NCBI GenBank assembly: GCA_949825065.1
Contig: OX463839.1
Location: 30,637,540 to 30,701,539 of the forward strand
Length of the DNA stretch: 64,000 bases
From: Odontocerum albicorne
Lineage: Eukaryota > Arthropoda > Insecta > Trichoptera > Odontoceridae
Direction of reading: 5' to 3'
The translations under genes and the position numbers were made by a program. Under the pieces are notes generated by a model that did no database searches, was not told the origin of the DNA, and was given only the letters and a program-made list of their open reading frames with translations. This document shows positions 34,094 through 46,742 of this stretch, in pieces. Numbering within the stretch: position 1 is the first letter of the stretch; each line of letters starts with the position of its first letter.

Positions 34094-37000
34094 TTAAGCT
34101 TATACAGTAACATCTGTTGGCGACACATAAGAGTTTAACATAGGTTACTTGAAATATTCAGCATCTTAAGCTTATACAGTAACATCCGTTGGCGACACAT
34201 AAGAGTTTAACATAGGTTACTTGGAATATTCAGCATCTTGAGCTTATACAGTAACATCTGTTGGCAACACATAAGAGTTTAACATAGGTTACTTGGAATA
34301 TTTAGCATCTTAAGCTTATACAGTAACATCTGTTGGAGACACATAAGAGTTTAACATAGGTTACTTGGAATATTCAGCATCTTAAGCTTATACAGTAACA
34401 TCTGTTGGCGACACATAAGAGTTTAACATAGGTTACTTGGAATATTCAGCATCTTAAGCTTATACAGTAACATCTGTTGGCAACACATAAGAGTTTAACA
34501 TAGGTTACTTGGAATATTTAGCATCTTAAGCTTATACAGTAACATCTGTTGGAGACACATAACAGTTTAACATAGGTTACTTGGAATATTCAGCATCTTA
34601 AGCTTATACAGTAACATCTGTTGGCGACACATAAGAGTTTAACATAGGTTACTTGGAATATTCAGCATCTTAAGCTTATACAGTAACATCCGTTGGCGAC
34701 ACATAAGAGTTTAACATAGGTTACTTGGAATATTCAGCATCTTAAGCTTATACAGTAACATCTGTTGGCAACACATAAGAGTTTAACATAGGTTACTTGG
34801 AATATTTAGCATCTTAATCTTATACAGTAACATCCGTTGGCAACACATAAGAGTTTAACATAGGTTACTTGGAATATTTAGCATCTTAAGCTTATACAGT
34901 AACATCCGTTGGCGACACATAAGATTTTACCATAGGTTACTTGGAATATTCAGCATCTTAAGCTTATACAGTAGCATCTGTTGGAGACACATAAGAGTTT
35001 AACATAGGTTACTTGGAATATTTAGCATCTTAAGCTTATACAGTAACATCTGTTGGAGACACATAAGAGTTTAACATAGGTTACTTGGAATATTCAGCAT
35101 CTTAAGCTTATACAGTAACATCCGTTGACGACACATAAGAGTTTAACATAGGTTACTTGGAATATTTAGCATCTTAAGCTTATACAGTAACATCCGTTGG
35201 CAACACATAAGAGTTTAACATAGGTTACTTGGAATATTTAGCATCTTAAGCTTATACAGTAACATCCGTTGGCGACACATAAGAGTTTAACATAGGTTAC
35301 TTAGAATATTCAGCATCTTAAGCTTATACAGTAACATCCGTTGGCGACACATAAGAGTTTAACATAGGTTACTTGGAATATTTAGCATCTTAAGCTTATA
35401 CAGTAACATCTGTTGGCGACACATAAGAGTTTAACATAGGTTACTTGGAATATTCAGCATCTTAAGCTTATACAGTAACATCTGTTGGCGACACATAAGA
35501 GTTTAACATAGATTACTTGGAATATTCAGCATCTTAAGCTTATACAGTAACATCCGTTGGCGACACATAAGAGTTTAACATAGGTTACTTGGAATATTCA
35601 GCATCTTAAGCTTATACAGTAACATCCGTTGGCGACACATAAGAGTTTAACATAGGTTACTTGGAATATTCAGCATCTTAATCTTATACAGTAACATCCG
35701 TTGGCGACACATAAGAGTTTAACATAGGTTACTTGGAATATTTAGCATCTTAAGCTTATACAGTAACATCTGTTGGCGACACATAAGAGTTTAACATAGG
35801 TTACTTGGAATATTCAGCATCTTAAGCTTATACAGTAACATCTGTTGGCGACACATAAGAGTTTAACATAGGTTACTTGGAATATTCAGCATCTTAAGCT
35901 TATACAGTAACATCCGTTGGCGACACATAAGAGTTTAACATAGGTTACTTGGAATATTCAGCATCTTAAGCTTATACAGTAACATCTGTTGGCAATACAT
36001 AAGAGTTTAACATAGGTAACTTGGAATATTTAGCATCTTAAGCTTATACAGTAACATCTGTTGGAGACACATAAGAGTTTAACATAGGTTACTTGGAATA
36101 TTCAGCATCTTAAGCTTATATGTAACATCTGTTGGCGACACATAAGAGTTTAACATAGGTTACTTGGAATATTCAGCATCTTAAGCTTATACAGTAACAT
36201 CCGTTGGCGACACATAAGAGTTAAACATAGGTTACTTGGAATATTCAGCATCTTAAGCTTATACAGTAACATCTGTTGGCAACACATAAAAATTTAACAT
36301 AGGTTACTTGGAATATTTAGCATCTTAAGCTTATACAGTAACATCTGTTGGAGACACATAAGAGTTTAACATAGGTTACTTGGAATATTCAGCATCTTAA
36401 GCTTATACAGTAACATCTGTTGGCGACACATAAGAGTTTAACATAGGTTACTTGGAATATTCAGCATCTTAAGCTTATACAGTAACATCCGTTGGCGACA
36501 CATAAGAGTTTAACATAGGTTACTTGGAATATTCAGCATCTTAAGCTTATACAGTAACATCCGTTGGCGACACATAAGAGTTTAACATAGGTTACTTGGA
36601 ATATTTAGCATCTTAAACTTATACAGTAACATCCGTTGGCGACACATAAGAGTTTAAAATAGTTTACTTGGAATATTTAGCATCTTAAGCTTATACAGTA
36701 ACATCCGTTGGCGACACATAAGAGTTTAACATAGGTTACTTGGAATATTAAGCATCTTAAGCTTATACAGTAGCATCTGTTGGAGACACATAAGAGTTTA
36801 ACATAGGTTACTTGGAATATTTAGCATCTTAAGCTTATACAGTAACATCTGTAGGCGACACATAAGAGTTTAACATAGGTTACTTGGAATATTCAGCATC
36901 TTAAGCTTATACAGTAACATCCGTTGGCGACACATAAGAGTTTAACATAGGTTACTTGGAATATTCAGCATCTTAAGCTTATACAGTAACATCCGTTGGT

Positions 37001-38790
37001 GACACATAAGAGTTTAACATAGGTTACTTGGAATATTTAGCATCTTAAACTTATACAGTAACATCCGTTGGCGACACATAAGAGTTTAAAATAGTTTACT
37101 TGGAATATTTAGCATCTTAAGCTTATACAGTAACATCCGTTGGCGACACATAAGAGTTTAACATAGGTTACTTGGAATATTAAGCATCTTAAGCTTATAC
37201 AGTAGCATCTGTTGGAGACACATAAGAGTTTAACATAGGTTACTTGGAATATTTAACATCTTAAGCTTATACAGTAACATCTGTTGGAGACACATAAGAG
37301 TTTAACATAGGTTACTTGGAATATTCAGCATCTTAAGCTTATACAGTAACATCTGTTGGCGACACATAAGAGTTTAACATAGGTTACTTGGAATATTCAG
37401 CATCTTAAGCTTATACAATAACATCCGTTGGCGACACATAAGAGTTTAACATAGGTTACTTGGAATATTTAGCATCTTAAGCTTATACAGTAACATCCGT
37501 TGGCGACACATAAGAGTTTAACATAGGTTACTTGGAATATTTAGCATCTTAAGCTTATACAGTAACATCCGTTGGCGACACATAAGAGTTTAACATAGGT
37601 TACTTGGAATATTCAGCATCTTAAGCTTATACAGTAACATCTGTTGGAGACACATAAGAGTTTAACATAGGTTACTTGGAATATTAAGCATCTTAAGCTT
37701 ATACAGTAGCATCTGTTGGAGACACATAAGAGTTTAACATAGGTTACTTGGAATATTTAGCATCTTAAGCTTATACAGTAACATCTGTAGGCGACACATA
37801 AGAGTTTAACATAGGTTACTTGGAGTATTCAGCATCTTAAGCTTATACAGTAACATCCGTTGGCGACACATAAGAGTTTAACATAGGTTACTTGGAATAT
37901 TCAGCATCTTAAGCTTATACAGTAACATCCGTTGGTGACACATAAGAGTTTAACATAGGTTACTTGGAATATTTAGCATCTTAAACTTATACAGTAACAT
38001 CCGTTGGCGACACATAAGAGTTTAAAATAGTTTACTTGGAATATTTAGCATCTTAAGCTTATACAGTAACATCCGTTGGCGACACATAAGAGTTTAACAT
38101 AGGTTACTTGGAATATTAAGCATCTTAAGCTTATACAGTAGCATCTGTTGGAGACACATAAGAGTTTAACATAGGTTACTTGGAATATTTAACATCTTAA
38201 GCTTATACAGTAACATCTGTTGGAGACACATAAGAGTTTAACATAGGTTACTTGGAATATTCAGCATCTTAAGCTTATACAGTAACATCTGTTGGCGACA
38301 CATAAGAGTTTAACATAGGTTACTTGGAATATTCAGCATCTTAAGCTTATACAATAACATCCGTTGGCGACACATAAGAGTTTAACATAGGTTACTTGGA
38401 ATATTTAGCATCTTAAGCTTATACAGTAACATCCGTTGGCGACACATAAGAGTTTAACATAGGTTACTTGGAATATTTAGCATCTTAAGCTTATACAGTA
38501 ACATCCGTTGGCGACACATAAGAGTTTAACATAGGTTACTTGGAATATTCAGCATCTTAAGCTTATACAGTAACATCTGTTGGAGACACATAAGAGTTTA
38601 ACATAGGTTACTTGGAATATTCAGCATCTTAAGCTTATACAGTAACATCCGTTGGCGACACATAAGAGTTTAACATAGGTTACTTGGAATATTTAGCATC
38701 TTAAGCTTATACAGTAACATCTGTTGGAGACACATAAGAGTTTAACATAGGTTACTTGGAGTATTCAGCATCTTAAGCTTATACAGTAAC
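34093..38790. repeat. 72-bp satellite array, about 65 copies
   Basis: CTTAAGCTTATACAGTAACA recurs every 72 bp from 34093 to 38772, with only a single-base net loss over 65 periods, followed by a 19-base partial unit. Units differ at a few positions (CATCTG/CATCCG, GGCGAC/GGAGAC/GGCAAC, ATTCAGC/ATTTAGC/ATTAAGC). There are no unique spacers, so this is not a CRISPR array. Rare variants recur at multiples of 72 bp, showing higher-order duplication, most clearly a 13-unit (936-bp) block. Flanks show no gene. Confidence 0.98.
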
Positions 38791-38879
38791 AAAGACTTCC
38801 ATGCATCATCAAATGCGCTTGAAATATGTCAGTAAATAAAAATAAGGTATAATTTCTGTGAAAAGATCGCGTCTACACC
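38791..38879. other. Short spacer between satellite and SINE
   Basis: Unique-looking AT-rich sequence begins abruptly after the partial satellite unit. Confidence 0.5.
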
Positions 38880-39091
38880 AGAACATCGCGGAATTGTTGG
38901 TAAGACACTTATTTATCAACTCGGGATACAGGTTCAATTCCCGTTTGGATCCAATTTATTTTAAAAAGGGGTTCAGTCTGGTTTGCATTGACGGTCTCAC
39001 TCAAATCTTTCAGATTGGGAAAATATTTCCACATGGCAATCCATCCGTCAGGTTGTACTGTATACAACGACAGTGTAGTTCAATACAATAT
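38880..39091 (+). repeat. tRNA-derived SINE copy, complete
   Basis: Head GGAATTGTTGGTAAGACACT, B box GGTTCAATTCC, then AAAAAGGGGTTCAGTCTGG, CCACATGGCAATCCATC and the tail CAGGTTGTACTGTATACAAC. The spurious ORF crossing it is not a gene. Confidence 0.85.
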
Positions 39092-40031
39092 AAACACATT
39101 TGCTCAATCCTAATGCCGAGAAAGTGGACAGTTTAGCTCGATTTGAGATGTTAATCTTACACCGAAGACCTTCTCTAGACTTTCGTCCAATTAGGGGAGA
39201 AGGGTTATTATCGTTTAAATTTTGGGGCCTGTTTTTTATTTTTCACATTGAGATATAATAGTTGGTAACTAGGACACTTGATATGATTTCGGTTTTTGAA
39301 CGACGATCCAAAGAAATAGATTAATTGTAATGTTAACTTGTCTATTGTGATATATACTTTTATTTTGCAGAGAACGAGTACTCTTTCGTGACTATTCCAT
39401 GATGATTTTTTTATGAACATGATATTATATTTTTCATAATATCTTTTCTTGTGCATAATACAAGATGATTAACATTCATATGACGTTGCTTGTTTGCTAT
39501 TATCACGCAAACTCCAGTGAGCTCTAACCTGAAGCAGAACTGTGAAAAACTTTTAGAAGATAAGAAGATTCGTGCAAATGCCCAAATTGGTTTCCTGTTG
39601 TAAAATTATTAACATTTCATACTGTTTCAAGGTATGATATGATAAGACATAACTATTCAACAAGATTGATAGTGGAAAATAATCACAATGTAACCTCTGT
39701 GACAAAGCAACGTTTCTGGAATTTTGCCAGTTTAAATTTTTTATATGTAAAATTTTAACGAGATTTCTTCTTTATACGTAAAATGTTAACAAGATTTCAG
39801 AACACTGTGTCATTATATTTATATTACGTTATAGGAACTAGAGAAGACTTCAAATTCAAAATACGAGTATATTTTTTGATTTGGTTTACATAAAGAAAAT
39901 CGGTATTGGCAATTTCACGTATTAGTTCTTCATAACTTGAATAAAAATCAACTTGAAAAATATTCAATTTTTCACTAGAATATTAATAATGCTGTAATTG
40001 TTCGATTTCTTGATGGGACGCTTTTTTTTGT
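39092..40031. other. AT-rich non-coding stretch
   Basis: A TACGAGTA octamer lies at 39862. Otherwise nothing is recognisable. Confidence 0.4.
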
Positions 40032-40099
40032 TTATCTGGAATGGAAACCGAAATCCCGGATCGGAAGTCATATACTTTCTACCGTCTTGGCCACGGAGA
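40032..40099 (-). repeat. SINE head fragment
   Basis: On the minus strand: CTCCGTGGCCAAGACGGTAG followed by an A/T-rich link and a degenerate B box. Confidence 0.5.
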
Positions 40100-42040
40100 A
40101 TTTTGATTTATTTTAATAAATCTTACTAGAAAATATTGTTTTGAGTTCCACTGTTATGGAAAAACAAACGCGACAAAATACAAATAAACGATGTACGAGT
40201 GTATGAAATAATTGTGAAGCAACTTTGATAAAAGTAATTCAATTGAACTTCCAGGAATTGCAAATCATCGATAATAACGATTATTTTGATAACCCCTAAG
40301 CCTAGAAAATACAAATTCTAGATAATGGCATGAAATTGGATAAACTGGAATCGATTGCAATTCTTGACAACTAATCACCTCAAATACTCGTACCATTGAC
40401 AGTTTTCTTAACTTGATACTATGATGGTCCAAGCAAAATAAACATTTTACTATTATTATAGATTGTTAAAATTGCCTGTAAATGAGGATATTTGTTCTCT
40501 TGATAAATTTGGCAAATTTATCTTTCACGTAATTAAATTTAGAATGATTTCTAAAAACTGACAAATGAGCTTAAAACTGTGTTTTCTAATTTGTTCAAGA
40601 TTTGGGCAGTAACTAATGGATTTTTTTATTAGATAAAATATTTAATAATACATAACTTAATTATTCCATTAATTACACGAATCTCCTCACACGTGTTTAT
40701 ACCTCCTATCTCGAGGCTCCCTTCAGACGAAATGGCACCAGGAGAGAGCCTTTTTCGCTCGAAATGAGCATCTTGATAGGAAATAAAAACACGTTATCCG
40801 GGGATTTAAGTAATTAGGGAAATGACAAAATGAATCATTTTTAAATATTTTATGTTTTCTGATTTACTACAAAATTTGCGCAACAACGAGTTACAAAGAA
40901 AGTTTAATCAAATGACTGGTGTTCAAATCCTACATACAGAAAAGTTAAAATATGTAAAAAGTGTAAATAACAAAATAAATATAGGTCAATTTAAAGTAAG
41001 AGCCATTGTTGAATATGCTCCCGTTATCCTTATCACCCATTATTTCATTAATTTTTATTACCATAAGTAGTGGGTTTCCTTTGCTTTTCTCTCACTTGAA
41101 TATGTTATTTCTATCCTTATATTTTCATGTTGTACGGTATTATATATAAAGAAATTTATATGTTTGTTAGTTAAGTTAGCGTACAATGTGTCTAGAGAAA
41201 GAGAAAAATACCTCTCGAAATTAGCCGTCTTGTATCATAAAAGTTAGACATGTCAAACTCGTTTTTCACCACTAGCAACATAAGTGATTTTGCATTAGGC
41301 TGAGGGCCGTATGTTTTCAATATTAAAAAATCAAAATAAAAATTGATTTATTTGCTTTAAAGCAACTAATTCATATTTTTTCCGTCTTATAGTTAAACAA
41401 ATCGAGATGTGTCGAGGGAACGCATGTTTGGATAAGTGGTAACATACAAAGGTGAAAAAAATATGTTATATATTTTTAAATATACGAGTAGTACCACAAA
41501 GTCAATGTTTAAATGGAAATAATTTTTTTTTAAATAATCTTGATTGCTACTTTATTTTTTACAATAATTTAAGAACAGATGTATCTGTGTCACCGTAGGA
41601 TAAAACCATTGTTCGATTAAATTTTTGGTTTAATATCAATTCTTATTATTTCAGAGCTTCGATTGTGCCTTAATTGTTTACTTAATATGGATCATACACG
41701 TATTCTAAATTAAGAAAACAAGCTATATTTTCAGCAGAAATTTGTCAATGTAAACATATTAATATAAAACATATTTAAATAAAATTTTGGTATCAAACAT
41801 TTAAGAAATTAAAATAATGCCGAAGGATTTTTTCTCTTCACATAATATTTGTTGTGGTGCTTTCTAACGAAAAGTTCCGTAAATTTTATAACCGATAATT
41901 CATTCACGGCAAATCTGTTTTGGGAGAACTATAAAAATATCGTTTGAAAAAGAGAAGTATGAAACTTTCTGAAATTTCGATCACAGTTGCTAGAAATGGG
42001 CAAATCGAAGAAAACGACGTTTTAAATGGACAACTATAAC
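40100..42040. other. Non-coding stretch
   Basis: Octamers TACTCGTA/TACGAGTA lie at 40385 and 41483. The region 40670-40810 is less AT-skewed (CTCGAGGCTCCCTTCAGACG) and could be a conserved non-coding element, but I cannot test that. Confidence 0.3.
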
Positions 42041-42049
42041 CATTCGGTC

Positions 42050-42900
42050 TACGGCCGGTCCCAAGAAGGGAATATTCGGAAATGGTTGTTCATTATTCTC
42101 CATACCTCGTTGTTTTTGTATTAATCTGAGTACTTTCATTCCTTTTGGACAATTGGAGAAAGATTGCACTTTTTTAGGAATCTTAACTCGTGCTGAATTT
42201 AATATTTCAAGTTTTGTAATAATTATATAAGAGATTCTTTTACCATGAATTTGAATTTCGCAACATTCATTCTTAGATATTTCTCTTCCTATCTCTCATA
42301 AAATTTACTTATCGAACTCTGTAACTCATCTTCATTCTGTGCTAACACCAACATGTCATCAGCATACAGCAATCCGCATACATTCCCATTCGACACTTTT
42401 ATGTCACCTATTGACCTTCATACATGGATCTATGTAGTTCCTTGATACATAAATCTATGTAAATATTTAATAACCACGATGACATAACGCACCCTTGCTT
42501 AACCCCTTTTGAAATACTAAACCACTCAGTCAAGGCACTATTCACTCTAACATGCTGTGCTTTTAGCTTAAAATGACGCAATACCGCGTATTAATTTATG
42601 TTCAATACCATATTTATTCGATATTTTCCACAACTTGCCTCTTATCCGCCGTCATGTGATTTTTCCAAGTCCACAAATACACAATATTATTTTTCGCGTA
42701 CATTTTTCTATAGACATACGCAAAGAGAAAACTTAATCCACACAATCACTTGATTTTATCAAAGTCAACTCAAAACAAACAATAACTCCATTAAATTTTT
42801 TCACTTTTTTCCGTAAATTTAAAATATCTGAAATAGGCTTATCAAGATTATCCAAAGACATTCCAGTTAATTTGTTTGGAGAATTGATAACCGCGGTCTT
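42050..42900 (-). pseudogene. Decayed LINE reverse transcriptase
   Basis: On the minus strand broken frames include LTGMSLDNLDKPISD, KFNGVIVCFELT (in the position of the L.D..KAFD block) and KYGIEHKLIRGI. They end with VSNGNVCGLLYADDMLVLAQ (about 42330-42395), the FADD/YADD active-site motif, followed by NEDELQSSISKF. The order matches the polymerase domain of the LINE family whose C-terminal region lies at 13950-14325. Many stops make it inactive. Confidence 0.7.
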
Positions 42901-43351
42901 TCATTTAACCGAAAAAATAAGCACTGGCCACTCTTGACTGCTTAGTTATAAATCAATGTTTGTACAACGTATTCGTTTACCAAATCAGAATGTGTTGGAT
43001 TTTTAAACCCTACACTGTCGTGGGACGGGTGTTCAGCAGAACTGCAGTAGGATTTAGTCACCCTGGGAGCAAAGGCGTGTGGCACGTGACGCCCTTTATA
43101 TTTCCTATGGGAACGTATATGTATAAACAATCTATTCCCAAAACACATTTATTTAAATTATTACATATAATATATTATTCATTAGGTTTTGTTTTTTTCT
43201 TTCTTACTGCGATTTTGTATGAATCATGTTATTTATTTTTATGTATGTAACATAACATCTCTTGTACTTTTGTATTCACGCCCTCTAAATTTTAATTTTA
43301 ATTTAATTAAAAAAAATGTAAATGGTCGATCCTAACTTTTTTTTCTTCCCT
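42901..43351. other. Non-coding stretch, unidentified
   Basis: About 43000-43110 is GC-richer and open on both strands, but I recognise no protein. Confidence 0.25.
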
Positions 43352-43405
43352 CTGCTTATTCTGCTTACTTCAAAAGTTTCCCTGTTGAAGTAAGCAGGGT
43401 AAGCA
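43352..43405. repeat. Inverted repeat at a LINE end
   Basis: CCTCTGCTTATTCTGCTTAC at the left pairs with GTAAGCAGGGTAAGCAGAGA at the right. Arms are about 25 bases with a few mismatches around a loop near AAGTTTCCCTG. Confidence 0.8.
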
Positions 43406-43520
43406 GAGAGGACAGAGCGTCAGATGTTACTTTACTATCTCGACACATATGTTTCGCCTCTTCCACATCTATATACCTTCTCATACAACTCTTACACTTT
43501 CTTTGTCGTTTTACATTTAA
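43383..43520 (-). repeat. LINE 3'-end fragment
   Basis: It aligns with 13620-13750: a GTAAGCAGAGAGGACAGAGC landmark, ATCTCGACACATAT, CTCTTCCACATCTATA and CCTTCTCATAC. It is an inverted neighbour of 43685-43865. Confidence 0.55.
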
Positions 43521-43684
43521 ATCGTAAGTAAATAAATAATAATAAAATAAGTGTAAAATATCCTATATTTTGGAAAACCATAACTTCCAAGCGATAAATA
43601 TTACAACTAAAGTCCGGGCTGAACAAGTTAGAGCCTGTATGGACATATATGACCACAACAATGAAGGCTAACAAAACAAATATA
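43521..43684. other. Spacer between inverted LINE ends
   Basis: Nothing recognisable. Confidence 0.35.
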
Positions 43685-43865
43685 CTGTGCAGATGTGATG
43701 GGAAGGCGTGCTAAAGGAAGACCAAGGGAAGTATGGTTGGATAAGTAAGTAAAAAAGTCAGAGAGATTGTAGGAGCTGTATGAGAAGGTGCATGGAAGTG
43801 TGTAGATATAGGAAAGTCTGGCGCTCTGTCCTCTGCCTAATCTGACAGGAAAATGGCGTGAAAGT
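43685..43865 (+). pseudogene. LINE 3'-end fragment
   Basis: The plus strand reads MGRRAKGRPREVWLD, then VKKSERL, then ESLALCPLPN, the end of the same LINE family as 13615-14325. It is interrupted by stops. Confidence 0.6.
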
Positions 43866-44533
43866 GTGTATGTTTATATAGTCCCGGTTTAGCCTCTAGT
43901 GATTACTTTTTATTTCCAAAACTGAAATTCGATTTTCGTGAGAGAGAAAAAGTGATTTTCGCAGTGTTGCACCATTTCGAGAATAAAATTTCAGAATATT
44001 ATTTCAGTGGTGTTGAAAAATGAACTCGTCGTTCTAAATATTTATTGAACTATGTTAAATGGTGATTATATTGAAAATTATATTTTATTTCATTGTATCA
44101 CCTTTTTATTTCCTTAGGCCGGAAACTTGAACTTTTCTATCTGCACATTTGGTAGGTTTATTACTCAACAGCACTATTGGCATGAAGTAAATAACGTTTG
44201 TTACGAAATAACGTATTTTTCTTAAACTTATCCATAGGATATTTGAATCTAAAATGAACAACCAGTGAAGTAAAATGAATTTTAAATCCTTCATGCAGAT
44301 AAGTCAGTATCACGCTACCAGCTGTAGTCTGGTGTGCTTCTCAAAACTATCACAAATATGTGATACACCATCATTAAAGTTCCGTTGTATGCAACTAGTA
44401 TCTTGGGCCTGCAGAACATTATACTAATCTGTCATACCATTTGACACGCTCGGGCGCTGCTGTAGTGGCCAGACGTGATTTATTATTTTCTCTTATAATG
44501 TAACGAATCAAAGTAAATTGTATTTTTTTTATA
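43866..44533. other. AT-rich non-coding stretch
   Basis: Nothing recognisable. Confidence 0.4.
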
Positions 44534-44767
44534 TTTTTGGCAACTTGGGTGTTCGTGAAGCTGTGCATAATATTCCATTATATTTGTAGTATATTTCTCG
44601 ATAATAATCTATTTTGGCAGCTTGGGTGTTCCTGAAGCTGTGTATAATATTCCATTATATTTGTAGTATATTTCTCGATAATAATCTATTTTGGCAGCTT
44701 GGGTGTTCCTTAAGCTGTGTATAATATTCCATTATATTTGTAGTATATTTCTCGATAATAATATATT
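44534..44767. repeat. 77-bp tandem array, 3 copies
   Basis: CTTGGGTGTTC starts at 44544, 44621 and 44698. The units share GTGTATAATATTCCATTATA and TTTCTCGATAATAAT and differ at only a few bases. Confidence 0.95.
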
Positions 44768-44974
44768 TTTCGCCATTTTAACTTGTTTACTTTTTATTGC
44801 AATAGTCATATAATTATTGTGTTATATTTAATAAATTGACGATCTTCATTTTTGGTTAAAGTTGGTTTTCTTGAGTAATATTTCAATTGAGTCGATTTAA
44901 AAATAAATAAAACCTAAACCAGTCGGTTTAATATACATAATATTCATAAAAAAACACTAGAACGTGTTCCTATA
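44768..44974. other. AT-rich non-coding stretch
   Basis: Nothing recognisable. Confidence 0.4.
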
Positions 44975-45255
44975 TCATATTGGAAGTTTATGTAGTCCGT
45001 CTTTCCTTAGGAAGTTTTCAGCAGTTATCTTATCAAATATGTCTTTTTAACGTGCATACGAGTATGCAGATGCTGGGAAGTACCTAATCTTAAGACCGAA
45101 GCTACCACCTTTCTATTCATACTCTCAACTTCTATTTATTTATTTTGTAATATTTTTGATCTGTCAATAATAGTGGGTTCGAATCCCGAATTAGAGCGCC
45201 CTTGAAGAGGGTCTGCTCTCTATATGGCGCTATATATACTCGTATACTGTCCTTT
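44975..45255 (+). repeat. Dispersed repeat copy 2
   Basis: Paralogous to 1375-1960. The single core unit at 45176-45230 has the B-box-like GGTTCGAATCCC followed by AATTAGAGCGCCCTTGA. Compared with copy 1 it carries a TACGAGTA octamer at 45057 and a TACTCGTA octamer at 45237, both absent from copy 1. Confidence 0.75.
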
Positions 45256-45616
45256 TATTATTAATTATTGGAAAAATATATTAATATAAATTTTGAATGA
45301 TGCAACAGGTCATGCAACAATGAATTTGGTTAATGGATTTATTTCATGTGTTTTTATGATAATATTGCATTATTTAGTTAGAATACAGTTTTTTTCTTAC
45401 ATCGTATTTCTACGATGAGGAGATATGTTTTTTTGAAATTTAATTTTCGTTAATATATGCACCAAAACGAACTCATTTTTTCAAAAGATCTATATGATCG
45501 ATTTATAATTTTAACCAACTTACTTGACTGCGGACACTTGACATTGGAATATTAATTACGAGTACATATTTATGTTATAATGCGGAATGTATTTTTATGT
45601 CAATTTGAAATAACGA
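45256..45616. other. AT-rich non-coding stretch
   Basis: A TACGAGTA octamer lies at 45557. Otherwise nothing. Confidence 0.4.
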
Positions 45617-45818
45617 CCTCTAGACATTTAAGACACCTCTCTGCCAACATGACGGTTATGTTTCGATTTCCGTTGTTACCTATTTTTTTTACTAAGGGTT
45701 TCAGTCTGGTTTTAATTTATGGAATCTTTAAGATATTTCGGTTTGGTTTAGAAGAGATTGCTATGTAGCAGTCAATCTTGTCTGATCGTATTGTATACAT
45801 CGTAAGTGTAATACAATT
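45617..45818 (+). repeat. tRNA-derived SINE copy, degenerate head
   Basis: CCTCTAGACATTTAAGACAC stands where the A-box region belongs. The body AAGGGTTTCAGTCTGGTTTT, GAAGAGATTGCTATG and tail TTGTATACATCGTAAGTGTA are clear. Confidence 0.75.
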
Positions 45819-46541
45819 TCGATTCCTGGGGTCAGATCTGATTTTAGTTTAAGACGCTTTTTCATCGTAGTTCATTGTTGTACTGACGTCTAGTAACTGC
45901 CAAACACAAATTTTGGGAGGATTCTTGGAACAGAGAGCGCTAGATAAGTCATTGTTTTTTTTATTTTTAATGTCTTCCAGAAAATATCGCTTTTATTTAT
46001 TTCCAATGTCTCTCAGAAAATAATATCTTAAAAGAAATCCATCAAATACTAACCTCAACTTGAAAAATCGTAATCTATGAAATATACCAAAGCTGACATA
46101 TTGAGGATTGGTTGTTTTATGTATATATGCGTTTGTATTTTCGGAGAAATCATAAGCGATTTAACACAATCGTTTTGACGATACGAGACGAATATTGAAG
46201 TGATATTTATCTTATTTGCCTTGAAGCGGTCTGTTCATGTTTCGGGGATCTGAATTCGATTCTTAGAGAATACTAGAACCCGGCGGGTTTAAGGGAAAAT
46301 TACATTTTCTTTTTATAGATAGTCAATATACGCGAGATTATCGTCTTTTTAATTCTAGATTTGGTTTTTTTCTTAAACGATGATAAGTGTTTGATGAGGT
46401 ATTTTTATTGTTATTTTTTTTACTTGAGGTGCCGAGAAATAAATTAATTATAATAACGTTCCATTTCATAAGTTTGTGTATGTATTTTCTTAAAATATTT
46501 TGTATAATTTAAAGAATTAATATATATGTATCAATTTTATT
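45819..46541. other. AT-rich non-coding stretch
   Basis: A short direct repeat (TTTATTT...AATGTCT...CAGAAAAT) lies near 45960-46025. Nothing else. Confidence 0.4.
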
Positions 46542-46742
46542 TTGTATTACACTTTCATTGTATAAAGTAAAATCTGGCGGATTGTTTTGGCATGTGGCAA
46601 TATCTCCAATTAACCAGAAACGTGTTAAGCAAGCAAGTGAAAACCAGAGTGGAACCCTTTTTAAAAATCTGGCTGCCAATCGGAATCGAAACCGCAACCT
46701 TTTGGTTGGGGGACAAATGTTTTTTAACTAGCCCACGGAGGT
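46542..46742 (-). repeat. tRNA-derived SINE copy
   Basis: On the minus strand: CCTCCGTGGGCTAGTTAAAA, B box GGTTTCGATTCC, AAAAAGGGTTCCACTCTGG, TTTTCACTTGC and the tail TATACAATGAAAGTGTAATA. Confidence 0.8.

Noticed and set aside
34093..38790. CRISPR-like regular repeats
   Set aside because: The 72-bp units are directly contiguous with no unique spacers, and the genome is eukaryotic. It is a satellite.
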